Shown here: positions 4,738 to 11,885 of the stretch, in pieces
Numbering within the stretch: the first letter of the stretch is position 1
How the letters are laid out: each line of letters starts with the position of its first letter
Assembly (NCBI GenBank): GCA_964434585.1
Contig: CAYSVN010000034.1
Location: 1 to 12,138 of the forward strand
Length of the DNA: 12,138 nucleotides
Source: CAYSVN01 sp964434585
GTDB taxonomy: Bacteria > Patescibacteriota > Gracilibacteria > Peribacterales > Peribacteraceae
Reading direction: 5' to 3'
Position numbers and translations under genes: made by a program
The notes under the pieces: generated by a model
Databases searched by the model: none
Told to the model about the DNA's origin: nothing
Seen by the model: the letters and a program-made list of their open reading frames with translations, nothing else

Positions 4738-6117
4738 ATGAAATATTTATCACTTTCAATAGGTTTTGGCCTATTAATTGCCATCGCGCTGCACCAACCC
4801 TTGCAAGATTTTCTTAGTGGCAACTTATTAGCTGCCAGCCCTGATGCCGCCAGAGCAGAGCATGTACAACATGTTAAAAAATCTGTCGCTATGCGATTGG
4901 CGAATAGACTGCAAAGGCATAATATTGACCACCCTTCTATTGATGTACTTATACAGGCTCAGGAAGTACGTAACGAGCTCTTAACTAAATCTGTAGAGGT
5001 AACATTTAGCGGTCAGCATGGTAAAACTTACCAACCATGGAATATATCGCTTACTACGTACCAACAATTTATTAGTATGAATTTTTCTAACACTGCTGCT
5101 GATTATTATATTGACTACGAAGCAATTAAGAGCCATCTTGCAGATCATTTTATTCCTGGTTTAACACGGCCAGTTGACAGCATACTAACTTCTGTTGCGA
5201 CTGATAGCTTTGGTACTCAGCGTGCCGAAACTATTGGGGTTGCTAAAAAAGGGGATAGTGTTGATGAGATTGCCCTTGCTACGTCTATTGTAAATGCTTT
5301 AAAAGAAAGTCGGTCAGAAATTAATGTCGATGTCCTAAGAGTGCAAGGTGCTATTGTTAATACTTCTGGTAAACATTTTCCCGCGCTAACACTGCTTGGT
5401 AATGGAAAATCTAACTTTGCTCATTCTGACTGGGGAAGAAGACAAAATGTAAGCCTTGCCTTAAATGATAGAGTTCACAACGTTGTAGTGGAACCTGGAG
5501 AAGAATTTTCTTTTAACAGCACTTTAAAAGGACCTGTAACAATTGGCAGAGGTTGGCATATGGCAAAAATTATTTATAGAAATGAGCTAAAAGATGCTCC
5601 TGGCGGTGGTATTTGCCAGGGCTCAACTACTGTTTATCGTGCTATTTTAGGTGCTGGACTGCCAGTCACTAAACATCAGGCTCATAGTAAATATGTTTAT
5701 TATTACGAACAGGGAGAATTTGACACCGAAGATTCTGTGTCTGCAGTTGGCTTTGATAGCGCAATTTTTCCACCAGAAAATGTTGATTTAAAATTTTACA
5801 ATGACACCCCTGGTCCTATTTTAGTACAAGCAGAAACTATTGGTGATGATGCCTATGTAAGTTTTTACGGTGTTGATGACGGCCGAACCGTTGATTTTGA
5901 AGGACCATATTTTGATACTAATACACCACCAGATTATTATGATGTTGCACGTGGTAGGGATTACCTACGTACTAATGAAATGGCATGGACAAGAACAGTT
6001 ACCAGTGCTGATGGAACTGCACACCAAAGCAATTTAATATCTCGTTATGACCGCATTCCTCATTATGTTAAAACAAAGTATGCCGAGCAAGGAAATCTGC
6101 ATGCTAGCGCAGAGTAA
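4738..6117 (+). CDS. VanW family cell-envelope protein (YoaR-like)
   Basis: A 459-residue exported or membrane-anchored protein. Residues 1-25 form a hydrophobic signal or anchor. Residues about 45-205 resemble the peptidoglycan-binding-like region found before VanW domains in YoaR-type proteins. The VanW domain spans about 229-380: RRQNVSLALN, EPGEEFSFN (252-260), the hallmark GGGICQGSTTVYRAIL (289-304), LPVTKHQAHSKYV and the strand VDLKFYNDTPGPILVQAE. The tail (RTVTSADGT, then SRYDRIPHY) is a common C-terminal extension of the family. VanW was named for its place in some vancomycin-resistance clusters, but its molecular role is unknown and no other van gene is present, so this is not evidence of resistance. 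It heads a run of co-directional exported proteins. Confidence 0.92.
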   Translation: MKYLSLSIGFGLLIAIALHQPLQDFLSGNLLAASPDAARAEHVQHVKKSVAMRLANRLQRHNIDHPSIDVLIQAQEVRNELLTKSVEVTFSGQHGKTYQPWNISLTTYQQFISMNFSNTAADYYIDYEAIKSHLADHFIPGLTRPVDSILTSVATDSFGTQRAETIGVAKKGDSVDEIALATSIVNALKESRSEINVDVLRVQGAIVNTSGKHFPALTLLGNGKSNFAHSDWGRRQNVSLALNDRVHNVVVEPGEEFSFNSTLKGPVTIGRGWHMAKIIYRNELKDAPGGGICQGSTTVYRAILGAGLPVTKHQAHSKYVYYYEQGEFDTEDSVSAVGFDSAIFPPENVDLKFYNDTPGPILVQAETIGDDAYVSFYGVDDGRTVDFEGPYFDTNTPPDYYDVARGRDYLRTNEMAWTRTVTSADGTAHQSNLISRYDRIPHYVKTKYAEQGNLHASAE

Positions 6118-6119
6118 TT

Positions 6120-6138
6120 AACTAAACAATATTTAGTT
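6120..6138 (+). other. Small AT-rich hairpin after the VanW gene
   Basis: AACTAAA (6120-6126) and TTTAGTT (6132-6138) pair around CAATA, three bases after the stop codon. There is no U-tract after it and the stem is all A/T except one pair, so a terminator is doubtful. Confidence 0.25.
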
Positions 6139-6148
6139 CATCGGTCAA

Positions 6149-6176
6149 TTGTCATACTAATGTAGGAGAGTAAACT
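6149..6176 (+). promoter_or_regulatory. Probable promoter of the DsbA-lipoprotein operon
   Basis: TTGTCA (6149-6154, 5 of 6), 16 bp, TAAACT (6171-6176, 4 of 6). Transcription would begin near 6183, about 23 bases before the DsbA start. The purine-rich AGGAGAG at 6164-6170 is too far (about 36 bases) from the ATG to be its ribosome binding site. Confidence 0.4.
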
Positions 6177-6205
6177 ACTGATACTTTATTACTTTACTTT
6201 ACATT

Positions 6206-6940
6206 ATGACAACAAAAAAGACGAACAACTCATTTTCTAATCCTTGGTTTGCTGCTTGTTTAGGTTTGCTTGGTATTATTATTGGTTACAGCGTAGCTAA
6301 TATGAATCCAACAACTGTGCAGGTTGCCCAAGCTCCTACACCTGCTGCACCTACTGCTCCAGCTGCACCTACTCCAACACCTGAGCCTCCGGCTCCTAGC
6401 GTTGTTGCCGCACCAGATGATAATGATTATTTTAGAGGCGACAGAGACGCTGAAATTACTCTTATTGAATATTCTGACTTTCAATGTCCTTTCTGTACAA
6501 GGCACCACCCAACAATGGCTGCACTTGTAGAAAATAATCCTGGTACTGTTAACTGGATCTACCGACACTTGCCACTGCGTAGCATTCACCCTGGCGCACA
6601 AAAAGCTGGTGAAGCCGCTGAATGTGCTGGCGATTTAGGTGGAACCGATGCTTTCTGGGCTGCAACTGATGCTATCTTTGAGGATAGCAGTCTTGCTACA
6701 AACTTTGCTGGCCTAGCCGATAAAGTCGGTCTTGATTCTGCTGCATTTGTAGACTGTGTTGAAACTGGGAAATTTGCTGATGCTGTAGACGAAGATCTTG
6801 CAAGTGCATCTGCAGCTGGCGTACGTGGTACTCCTGGTACTATCATCTATAACAATAAAACAGAAGAGTCTTCGCTGGTATCTGGCGCAAGAGGTGAAGC
6901 TGATATTCAAGCAATTATCGATAACCTTCTAAGTAACTAA
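6206..6940 (+). CDS. Membrane-anchored DsbA-family thiol oxidoreductase
   Basis: A 244-residue protein with an N-terminal membrane anchor (about 13-33), an Ala/Pro/Thr-rich linker (41-70) that probably spans the wall, and a thioredoxin-fold domain of the DsbA/DSBA-like thioredoxin_4 type (about 75-244). The redox site is CPFC (94-97) in EYSDFQCPFC. The cis-Pro loop is GVRGTPGTII, with Pro210. The helical insert holds another Cys pair, Cys140 and Cys184. Such proteins introduce or shuffle disulfides in exported proteins and commonly have this short tethered form in candidate-phylum genomes. The downstream lipoprotein starts 5 bases later and carries a closely spaced Cys pair, so it is a possible substrate (inference). 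No DsbB or VKOR partner is in the window. Confidence 0.93.
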   Translation: MTTKKTNNSFSNPWFAACLGLLGIIIGYSVANMNPTTVQVAQAPTPAAPTAPAAPTPTPEPPAPSVVAAPDDNDYFRGDRDAEITLIEYSDFQCPFCTRHHPTMAALVENNPGTVNWIYRHLPLRSIHPGAQKAGEAAECAGDLGGTDAFWAATDAIFEDSSLATNFAGLADKVGLDSAAFVDCVETGKFADAVDEDLASASAAGVRGTPGTIIYNNKTEESSLVSGARGEADIQAIIDNLLSN

Positions 6941-6945
6941 TAGTT

Positions 6946-7794
6946 ATGCGAAGTATTTTTCTTACGCTTTGTTGCGTGCTGTTAACCGGTTGCTTTACAA
7001 GGCAGCCGGTTCCAGCAGGTCCTAGCCCCATTGTTGAAACCTCGTTTCAATCTTACAGTGCTACCTTCCAGGGTGTATTGCACCCCTCACCTGATGCTGA
7101 CTACCAATTAATTACAGACATTGGTAAGATTATCTATCTTACTACTAGTGATGATCTTACAGCATACTTAAAACAAAAAATCGAAATAACAGGTAACGTT
7201 ACTGGGGAACAAAATAGTATTTTAGAATTTCAGCTTGATAGTGTTGTAAAAATTCAAGATATTTCTGAAGGTAATAGTAGCAGCATGTCTAATGCTATAG
7301 AGAAAGATGAGGAGGAAGATCTTAAAGAGGATGTTGATGAAGAATTAACTGAATCATCTTCATCTAGTTCTTTAACTACCTCTAGCTCTAGCGCTTCTCT
7401 TGCTGAAGATTTTATTGTAAACCCTCCAAAAAGTAAGGAGGAGGCAATAGCAATGATGTCTGCTGAAAATATTGATAAGAGTCAGTGGACCTTTACGTAC
7501 TGCACTCATCACTTTGAAGGCTTCTGTGTTCCTATCCACAAAAATTGGTGGTATAAGGCATTTGGAGCTACTAGCGAAAGCCTATTTCACATTGAAATTG
7601 CACAACAAGAACTTTTAGAGCTTGGTGATGGTATTATCAATGTTGACCTTGTTCCAGAAGGAGAAGATGAGCGATTTGATGCGCGCTTCCCGCGTGTAAG
7701 CTGGGCTAATAATAAGTATGTATTTGTTGTTTCTGGGCCAATTGAACTACAAGAAGCAATAGAGTATGTTGCTAATTCTATTACTGGTAGCTAA
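6946..7794 (+). CDS. Putative lipoprotein with OB-like and Ser-rich segments, function unknown
   Basis: A 282-residue protein with a lipoprotein signal: hydrophobic stretch and lipobox LTGC (13-16), so Cys16 would be lipidated. Residues about 36-105 look like a small beta-barrel (FQGVLHPSPDADYQL, then DIGKIIYLTTSDDL and KIEITGNV), an arrangement seen in OB-fold domains; this is a guess from strand pattern. A strongly acidic stretch (119-135) and a Ser-rich stretch (137-151) form a flexible linker. The C-terminal domain (about 155-282) has a Cys pair (Cys186, Cys194) around CTHHFEGFC. I do not recognise this domain. It starts 5 bases after the DsbA gene, and its stop overlaps the next start (TAATG), so all three are one operon. 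Disulfide formation by the neighbouring DsbA is plausible but unproven. Confidence 0.8.
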   Translation: MRSIFLTLCCVLLTGCFTRQPVPAGPSPIVETSFQSYSATFQGVLHPSPDADYQLITDIGKIIYLTTSDDLTAYLKQKIEITGNVTGEQNSILEFQLDSVVKIQDISEGNSSSMSNAIEKDEEEDLKEDVDEELTESSSSSSLTTSSSSASLAEDFIVNPPKSKEEAIAMMSAENIDKSQWTFTYCTHHFEGFCVPIHKNWWYKAFGATSESLFHIEIAQQELLELGDGIINVDLVPEGEDERFDARFPRVSWANNKYVFVVSGPIELQEAIEYVANSITGS

Positions 7795-8144
7795 TGCGAA
7801 CACTGCTTAGCATTGGGCGTATTTACGCTGGTTGGTTTCTTGGTATTTTTGGTTGTATTGCTGTACTTGGAAATTACATGAATACCCGAGAAACATTCAG
7901 TCACCCTTTTGTTATTTCTATGTACCAAAGTACAGCTTCTTGGTCATTCTGGCTTCTATTTGGTACGTTTTTCTACCTTATGCTGATTCCTAAAAAGAAA
8001 CAATCTAAGGTGCGGCATTCTATTGCAAAAAATACCATAGATAATGTTGTAGCTAGTCCTATTACACCAAAGCCTTTAAAGAGTACTGCTATTAATAACA
8101 ATGGAGATGTTAGTATCGGCCATGATCCATTAGCGTCATCTTAA
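7794..8144 (+). CDS. Small two-helix membrane protein, function unknown
   Basis: A 116-residue protein with two predicted membrane helices, about 8-27 (GRIYAGWFLGIFGCIAVLGN) and 45-66 (ending in LLFGTFFYLMLIP). A Lys-rich stop-transfer follows (KKKQSKVRH), then a polar, low-complexity tail of about 45 residues. The ATG shares a base with the stop of the lipoprotein gene, which implies translational coupling and makes the gene real despite no recognisable family. Both helices with a basic segment after the second suggest that both termini are cytoplasmic. A role beside the DsbA or lipoprotein is only inferred from the operon. Confidence 0.7.
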   Translation: MRTLLSIGRIYAGWFLGIFGCIAVLGNYMNTRETFSHPFVISMYQSTASWSFWLLFGTFFYLMLIPKKKQSKVRHSIAKNTIDNVVASPITPKPLKSTAINNNGDVSIGHDPLASS

Positions 8145-8372
8145 TTAATCTTTCTCCTCCTACTTTTTTGTAACCAACCCATCGGCAGGCTCAGGGGTAA
8201 CAAAAAAGTTTCGCGCTAGACGTTCGTTCGTAAGTAACTTATTGCAAGTCATTCACTGTCCTTCTTCGGCGGACGGGCGTTCATTCCCTTGCAAGTTACT
8301 AGTACGCCCTCTCGGGAGCGCGAGAGAAATATGCTTAACTATATGGCAAACCATGTTTGAACGAGTAGCTTG

Positions 8373-8578
8373 TGCTCTGTGAACGGAAAAGTCGATCACT
8401 TAATTGCCCGAAACAAAGGCGTCCGACAAATAAACATAGATAAGCTTTATAGACTTTGACGTAAGCAGATAGCACAACACGTGAGGTACTGAGCTTGCCG
8501 AAGTATTGTTTGCCATGATTTTTTTGGTTCGTTTTTGTACCAGCCTACCGGCAGGCAGGTCGACAAAAATGAACAAGG
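8373..8578 (-). repeat. 206-bp inverted repeat, copy A
   Basis: Its reverse complement matches 11886-12090 with about nine mismatches and one single-base gap (about 95% identity by hand alignment). Read in the repeat's orientation it begins 9 bases after the rRNA methyltransferase stop codon. Confidence 0.9.
8527..8574. repeat. Large hairpin at the end of copy A
   Basis: GTTC-G-TTTTTGT-ACC on the left pairs with GGT-(CG bulge)-ACAAAAA-T-GAAC on the right, around a GC-rich imperfect palindrome (GCCTACCGGCAGGC). It lies directly 3' of the rRNA methyltransferase gene and may end or protect that transcript, but the T-run is in the stem and not after it. Confidence 0.65.
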
Positions 8579-8587
8579 ATGCTGTTA

Positions 8588-10055
8588 TTATTTCTTCTCT
8601 AATACCGCAACAGTTTCTATATGGGCGGTGTGCGGAAACATATCTACCGGCTGAATTGCCTTTAGGTTATAACCTGCCTTTAATAATTGACCAAGATCTC
8701 GTGAGAACGTAGCCACATTACAAGAGGTGTAAATAAACTTTTTGGCATCGTGTTTAATAAGTGCCTCTAGTGCTTTGGGGTGCATACCAGCCCGAGGTGG
8801 ATCTACAGAAATACAGCTAAATTTATACTTTCCACCTGGTTGCAGTTGTTGCTGTAGGATTTTCTCTGCTTTACCTTTGTAAAAGCTAATATTGGCAATT
8901 TTATTATGTTTTGCTGACTTTAAAGCGTCTTCAATAGCACTAGGTTCACTTTCTATTCCTACTACTTTCTCGCAATAACGACTTAAATNNNNNNNNNNGG
9001 CCAATAGTACCCATTCCACAATAAGCATCTAGTACAATATCGCTTGGTTCTAGATCTGCTAAATTTGCAATAGTTTGGTATAATTTTTCACCTCCTGGTG
9101 TATTGGTTTGAAAGAATGATGATGGAGAAATTTCGTACTCTAAATCGAACATCCTTTCGGTAATAGTCCCTTTACCAGAAAGTATATGAACTGGTGGATT
9201 TTCTGGACGGTCATTTTTAGTCGTATTTTCTATAATTAATAGAGAGACAACTTCTGGACGGTGAGCAAACCTCATAAATTGCTGGAATAGAGGCTCAAGC
9301 TCTTTCTTTTTTGCATTCACAACAAACCCTATCATATGCTCACCGGTATTTTGGCCGCGACGAAGTAGTAGTGTTCGCAAAATTCCTTTATGCGTTTTCG
9401 GGTTATATACTGGCAATTTTGTTTGCTGCATAAATTCTCTTATGTCTCTTAGTAGCGGTGTAATAGATTCATCGTAAAGGTGGCAAGTATTAATAGGAAT
9501 AATAGTTTCCCAATTACCAGGCTTATGGAAGCCAATATTTGGGTCCTCATCAAAGTAAATACGTTTACCATTGCGTTCTTCGTGGTGCATGGAACCATAA
9601 CCAAAGCTCATCTCCATTTTATTACGGTAATGATACACTTGGGGAGAGGGGATAATACTAAGTACTCTGCCAGGCAGTTGTTTGCGAATTTCATCATCAA
9701 TTGGTGTTAGTCTTTCGACTGTTTCACGAATCATTTCCTCTTTATATTCTAACTGTTTTTGATACGGCAAGTTTTGCATACTACAGCCACCGCAGTTATG
9801 AAAGTGTTCACAACGTGCTGGGACTTCGTGGATTGATTTTTTTGTAACCTCTACCGGATTAGCAAGGTAGTAGCTTGGTTTCTTTTTAGAGATCCGAATC
9901 TTTACTTCTTGGCCAGGAAGTGTACGTGGTACAAATATCACTATTTCTCCAATGCGCGCAATTCCTGCTCCGCCATAGGCAAGCTTCTCAATGGTTACCG
10001 TGTGCTCCGATCCCATCGCGAGCTTTTTATTAGAATCTTCTTTTATAGTTGACAT
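8588..10055 (-). CDS. rlmD: 23S rRNA (uracil-5-)-methyltransferase, RumA/RlmD family, interrupted by an assembly gap
   Basis: One gene split by ten Ns at 8989-8998. Order: a TRAM domain (TVTIEKLAYGGAGIAR to LPGQEVKIRISKK), then the 4Fe-4S ligands C-x5-C-x2-C in CEHFHNCGGC plus a later Cys in NTCHLYDES, the same layout as E. coli RlmD. The Rossmann methyltransferase domain has YEISPSSFFQTN and DAYCGMGTIG before the gap. After it come VVGIE, VDPPRAG, the catalytic Cys in YTSCNVATFSRDL, and PHTAHIETVAVLEKK. The enzyme methylates C5 of uridine in 23S rRNA; U1939 or a related site cannot be fixed. The N count shifts the frame, so the break is artificial. The start at 10055 (MSTIKEDS) is chosen over 10064 because the likely promoter at 10070-10097 would begin RNA near 10063. 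Confidence 0.93.
8989..8998. other. Assembly gap (10 Ns) inside rlmD
   Basis: The bases flanking the Ns encode GMGTIG before the gap and LSRYCEKVVGIE after it. In RumA-type proteins 17 residues run from the end of GMG to the Glu of VxGVE; the visible ones number 15. With one base before the gap and two after it, about three real bases are missing, which restores the frame. Ten Ns is therefore a placeholder length. Confidence 0.9.
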
Positions 10056-10077
10056 AAATACCAAAATTAATTATAGT
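10049..10077 (+). promoter_or_regulatory. Strong promoter of the zincin gene
   Basis: Perfect TTGACA (10049-10054), 17 bp, TATAGT (10072-10077, 5 of 6). Transcription would start near 10084, leaving a leader of about 29 bases without a Shine-Dalgarno motif. The -35 box overlaps the rlmD start codon, and the -10 overlaps the rlmD -10 on the other strand. Confidence 0.6.
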
Positions 10078-10097
10078 AATAAACTTTTATAAGTCCA
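10070..10097 (-). promoter_or_regulatory. Promoter of rlmD
   Basis: On the minus strand: TGGACT (10092-10097, 4 of 6), 16 bp, perfect TATAAT (10070-10075). The expected RNA start near 10063 lies 8 bases before the ATG at 10055 and inside the longer alternative start. Confidence 0.45.
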
Positions 10098-10112
10098 TAT
10101 GAATAAGCCTGT

Positions 10113-10940
10113 ATGAAAAAACTTCTCTCCATTCTTATCGTTATCGTCGCAATTCTGTGGTTTAATTTTCCACTCAGCGAAAGCTTACCACACTCTCATG
10201 GTAGTGCAAGTGTAGATACAAATCGCAGCGCTATTCTTACATACTTAAAAATGCAGCGTGGTGGATTTTTACCGCCAGTTTTAGCAATAACGGGGCACAA
10301 GAGTAACCCTAACGAACCAATGCACCCTGCGCTAGCAGAAGCAGATTTATTTGAAGAAGACCGCAGAGTTCTTAATATATTACTACACAGAATGCCAGAA
10401 TGCTATGCGGGGCTACAATACTTTTACCCACGATACGAGCGACAGCAAAATAAAGGCCTAGCTTCTGCACATGCCATGATTATTGATATGACATGGCCAA
10501 TAGAAGTTGTAAAAGCCATTATTGTTCATGAGTGTGGCCACATTGTAGATTTAGGTTATTTTGAAGGAACTGCAGATTCTGGAAGAAGTAATTTTCACGA
10601 TAATGGTGAAATAATGTACAATAATGATCCTAGCGTAGCTTTTTACAACTTGTCTTGGACGGACTGGGAAACGCTAAAGCCCGATGCTGTGTTTGACGAT
10701 TTTTGTTCACGCTATGGACATGCTACCGATATATTTGAAGACTTTGCCACCTGTTACTCACTTTACAATACGCAGCGTGTAGCTTTTTACGAACGTGCGC
10801 TTGAGAATGATATTTTAATGCAAAAGTATGTGTGGTTTGCATCGCATTTTAATAATCCTCCAGTAGCAAATGGCCTGTGGCGTTTTAGTGGCATTGTACC
10901 TTGGGATGAAACAAAACTAGCAGTTGAGTGGGAATTCTAA
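10113..10940 (+). CDS. Exported or membrane-tethered zincin-like metallopeptidase (HExxH)
   Basis: A 275-residue protein with an N-terminal hydrophobic signal or anchor (about 3-19, MKKLLSILIVIVAILWF). The active-site helix is IIVHECGHIVDLG, giving HExxH as His139-Glu140-Cys141-Gly142-His143. About 65 residues later HATDIFEDFATCYSLY (203-218) supplies a likely third zinc ligand, Glu209, in an EDFA context like that of gluzincins such as the anthrax lethal factor-like group. These features support an extracytoplasmic zinc protease, but the substrate is unknown and the rest of the chain matches nothing I recognise. Four further Cys residues (97, 141, 198, 214) could be metal-bound or disulfide-bonded. 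It is divergent from rlmD with overlapping promoters. The ATG at 10113 is the first in frame after the promoter. Confidence 0.75.
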   Translation: MKKLLSILIVIVAILWFNFPLSESLPHSHGSASVDTNRSAILTYLKMQRGGFLPPVLAITGHKSNPNEPMHPALAEADLFEEDRRVLNILLHRMPECYAGLQYFYPRYERQQNKGLASAHAMIIDMTWPIEVVKAIIVHECGHIVDLGYFEGTADSGRSNFHDNGEIMYNNDPSVAFYNLSWTDWETLKPDAVFDDFCSRYGHATDIFEDFATCYSLYNTQRVAFYERALENDILMQKYVWFASHFNNPPVANGLWRFSGIVPWDETKLAVEWEF

Positions 10941-11032
10941 CAAAGGCTGCAGAAGTTGAAGGTGTTACAGAAGTTCAAGAAGGGTCGCAATTTACTATGC
11001 ATATTAAACTAAGAAGCCCTTTACACCCCTGA
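10928..11032 (+). other. Short protein-like reading frame, possible gene remnant
   Basis: An open frame from GTG 10928 to TGA encodes about 34 residues, including AAEVEGVTEVQEGSQFTMHI, with a coding-like composition. It overlaps the last 13 bases of the zincin gene in another frame and has no recognisable ribosome binding site. It could be the decayed end of a lost gene or chance; I do not recognise the family. Confidence 0.2.
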
Positions 11033-11046
11033 CACTTTTTCAACCT

Positions 11047-11075
11047 TTGCAACGTTTGATGTAACGCTTTATACT
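11047..11075 (+). promoter_or_regulatory. Promoter of the sugar-transferase fragment gene, apparently leaderless
   Basis: TTGCAA (11047-11052), 17 bp, TATACT (11070-11075). Seven bases downstream is 11082, the A of the ATG, so the message is predicted to be leaderless. Confidence 0.55.
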
Positions 11076-11081
11076 TCACTT

Positions 11082-11879
11082 ATGAAACCTAAAACCCTCC
11101 TGGGCATCTGGTGGCTTACAGACATTCTTTTGTTTGTTTTTGCCTATTTACTAGCTTATTTTTTGCGCGTAGGCGTTGTAAACAGTAGCGTGTTTACCAT
11201 TGATAAATACATACTTGTTACGTTTGTAACTGCTATTATTTGGCTATTTATGGTGATGTTTTTACGTTGTTTTGGGCTTAGTAGAGTGCAGACTTCTTTA
11301 AAATCAGTTTTTTACTTAGTGGCAAGCTTTACAATGGCGGTGATGGTGCATGCACTTATGTATTATTTTCTTTATCAAGAAATTTTTAGCAGACTTCTCC
11401 TTATTTATGCATTTGTATTTTCTGCGCTATTTGTTACCGTTTGGCATATTGTATTTCAACGCTGGCGGCATTATTTACTATATAAACAAAAAACATACCC
11501 CACGCTACTTGTTGGTGTTACTAGGGAATCTAAATATATTGTTAAACAGCTACAACAACATCAATTTCCTTTGCACATTGTAGGAATTGTGGATAGCAGT
11601 GGTGTAAAAGATAAAGAAATAGAAGGTGTGCCTGTGCTTGGCAAACTTAATGTCTTTAAAAAATTATTAGATGAACAGGGGATCACGCATGTTATTCAAG
11701 CTAGTGATTTGGAACATGTAACCACGATTATGCTGGAATGCCAAAAACGTGAGCTTACCTTTATGTTACTGCCGTCTGTACTAGGCTTGCTTAATGGAAC
11801 TGGCCGGACAGATTACCTTTTAAAAAACCCAGTTATTTCGGTAGCTCCTTGGCAGAAAGAAATGTGGTGGTTTCGATAA
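11082..11879 (+). CDS. Polyprenyl-phosphate sugar transferase, N-terminal half only (membrane and CoA-binding-like domains)
   Basis: A 265-residue protein matching the N-terminal half of WcaJ/WbaP-like phosphoglycosyl transferases, which load a sugar-1-phosphate onto undecaprenyl phosphate to start exopolysaccharide or glycan synthesis. Four membrane helices lie at about 10-30, 42-62, 75-97 and 102-125. A Rossmann-like CoA_binding_3-type domain follows (YPTLLVGVTRESKYIVKQL, then FPLHIVGIVDSS, EGVPVLGKL and ITHVIQAS). The chain stops at PVISVAPWQKEMWWFR, just where a typical protein enters the catalytic bacterial sugar transferase domain (KRxFD and about 180 more residues). That domain is absent and a repeat element starts 7 bases after the stop. 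It may be a truncated gene, or a natural stand-alone half with the catalytic part elsewhere. Alone it should not be catalytic. Confidence 0.72.
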   Translation: MKPKTLLGIWWLTDILLFVFAYLLAYFLRVGVVNSSVFTIDKYILVTFVTAIIWLFMVMFLRCFGLSRVQTSLKSVFYLVASFTMAVMVHALMYYFLYQEIFSRLLLIYAFVFSALFVTVWHIVFQRWRHYLLYKQKTYPTLLVGVTRESKYIVKQLQQHQFPLHIVGIVDSSGVKDKEIEGVPVLGKLNVFKKLLDEQGITHVIQASDLEHVTTIMLECQKRELTFMLLPSVLGLLNGTGRTDYLLKNPVISVAPWQKEMWWFR

Positions 11880-11885
11880 TGTAGC

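Larger units (their letters stand above)
8145..8587. repeat. Non-coding region filled by a structured repeat element (copy A)
   Basis: No credible gene lies in these 443 bases between two converging genes. Instead there is a chain of inverted repeats. ACTTTTTTGT/ACAAAAAAGT (8162-8171 and 8200-8209) form one hairpin. AGTAACTT-ATT-GCAAG (8233-8248) pairs with CTTGCAAGTTACT (8288-8300), enclosing GTCC/GGAC (8258-8261, 8271-8274). CTCTCG/CGAGAG (8309-8326) form another. ATGGCAAAC (8343-8351) pairs with GTTTGCCAT (8508-8516), and a large hairpin occupies 8527-8574. Both outer hairpins share the layout TTTTTGT, CGGCAGGC, ACAAAAA. Its right half is repeated, inverted, at the end of the window. It could be a non-autonomous mobile element or a structured RNA. 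Confidence 0.65.

Noticed and set aside
4738..6117. VanW as evidence for vancomycin resistance
   Set aside because: No vanHAX, vanRS or vanY genes accompany it, and VanW domains are common in exported proteins unrelated to resistance.
6260..6910. Several open frames on both strands over the DsbA gene
   Set aside because: They are shadows of the Ala/Pro-rich DsbA coding sequence; composition is biased and no motif is seen.
8137..8170. Perfect AGGAGG on the minus strand near 8155 followed by an ATG
   Set aside because: The frame after that ATG closes after about nine codons and runs antisense to the membrane protein gene; it is chance.
8506..8712. 68-codon plus-strand open frame across the repeat and the end of rlmD
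   Set aside because: It covers the repeat hairpin and runs antisense to the conserved rlmD C-terminus, with no recognisable motif.
8945..9028. Treating rlmD as two genes or a frameshifted pseudogene
   Set aside because: The break coincides exactly with the N run, and domains continue across it in register once about three bases are allowed.
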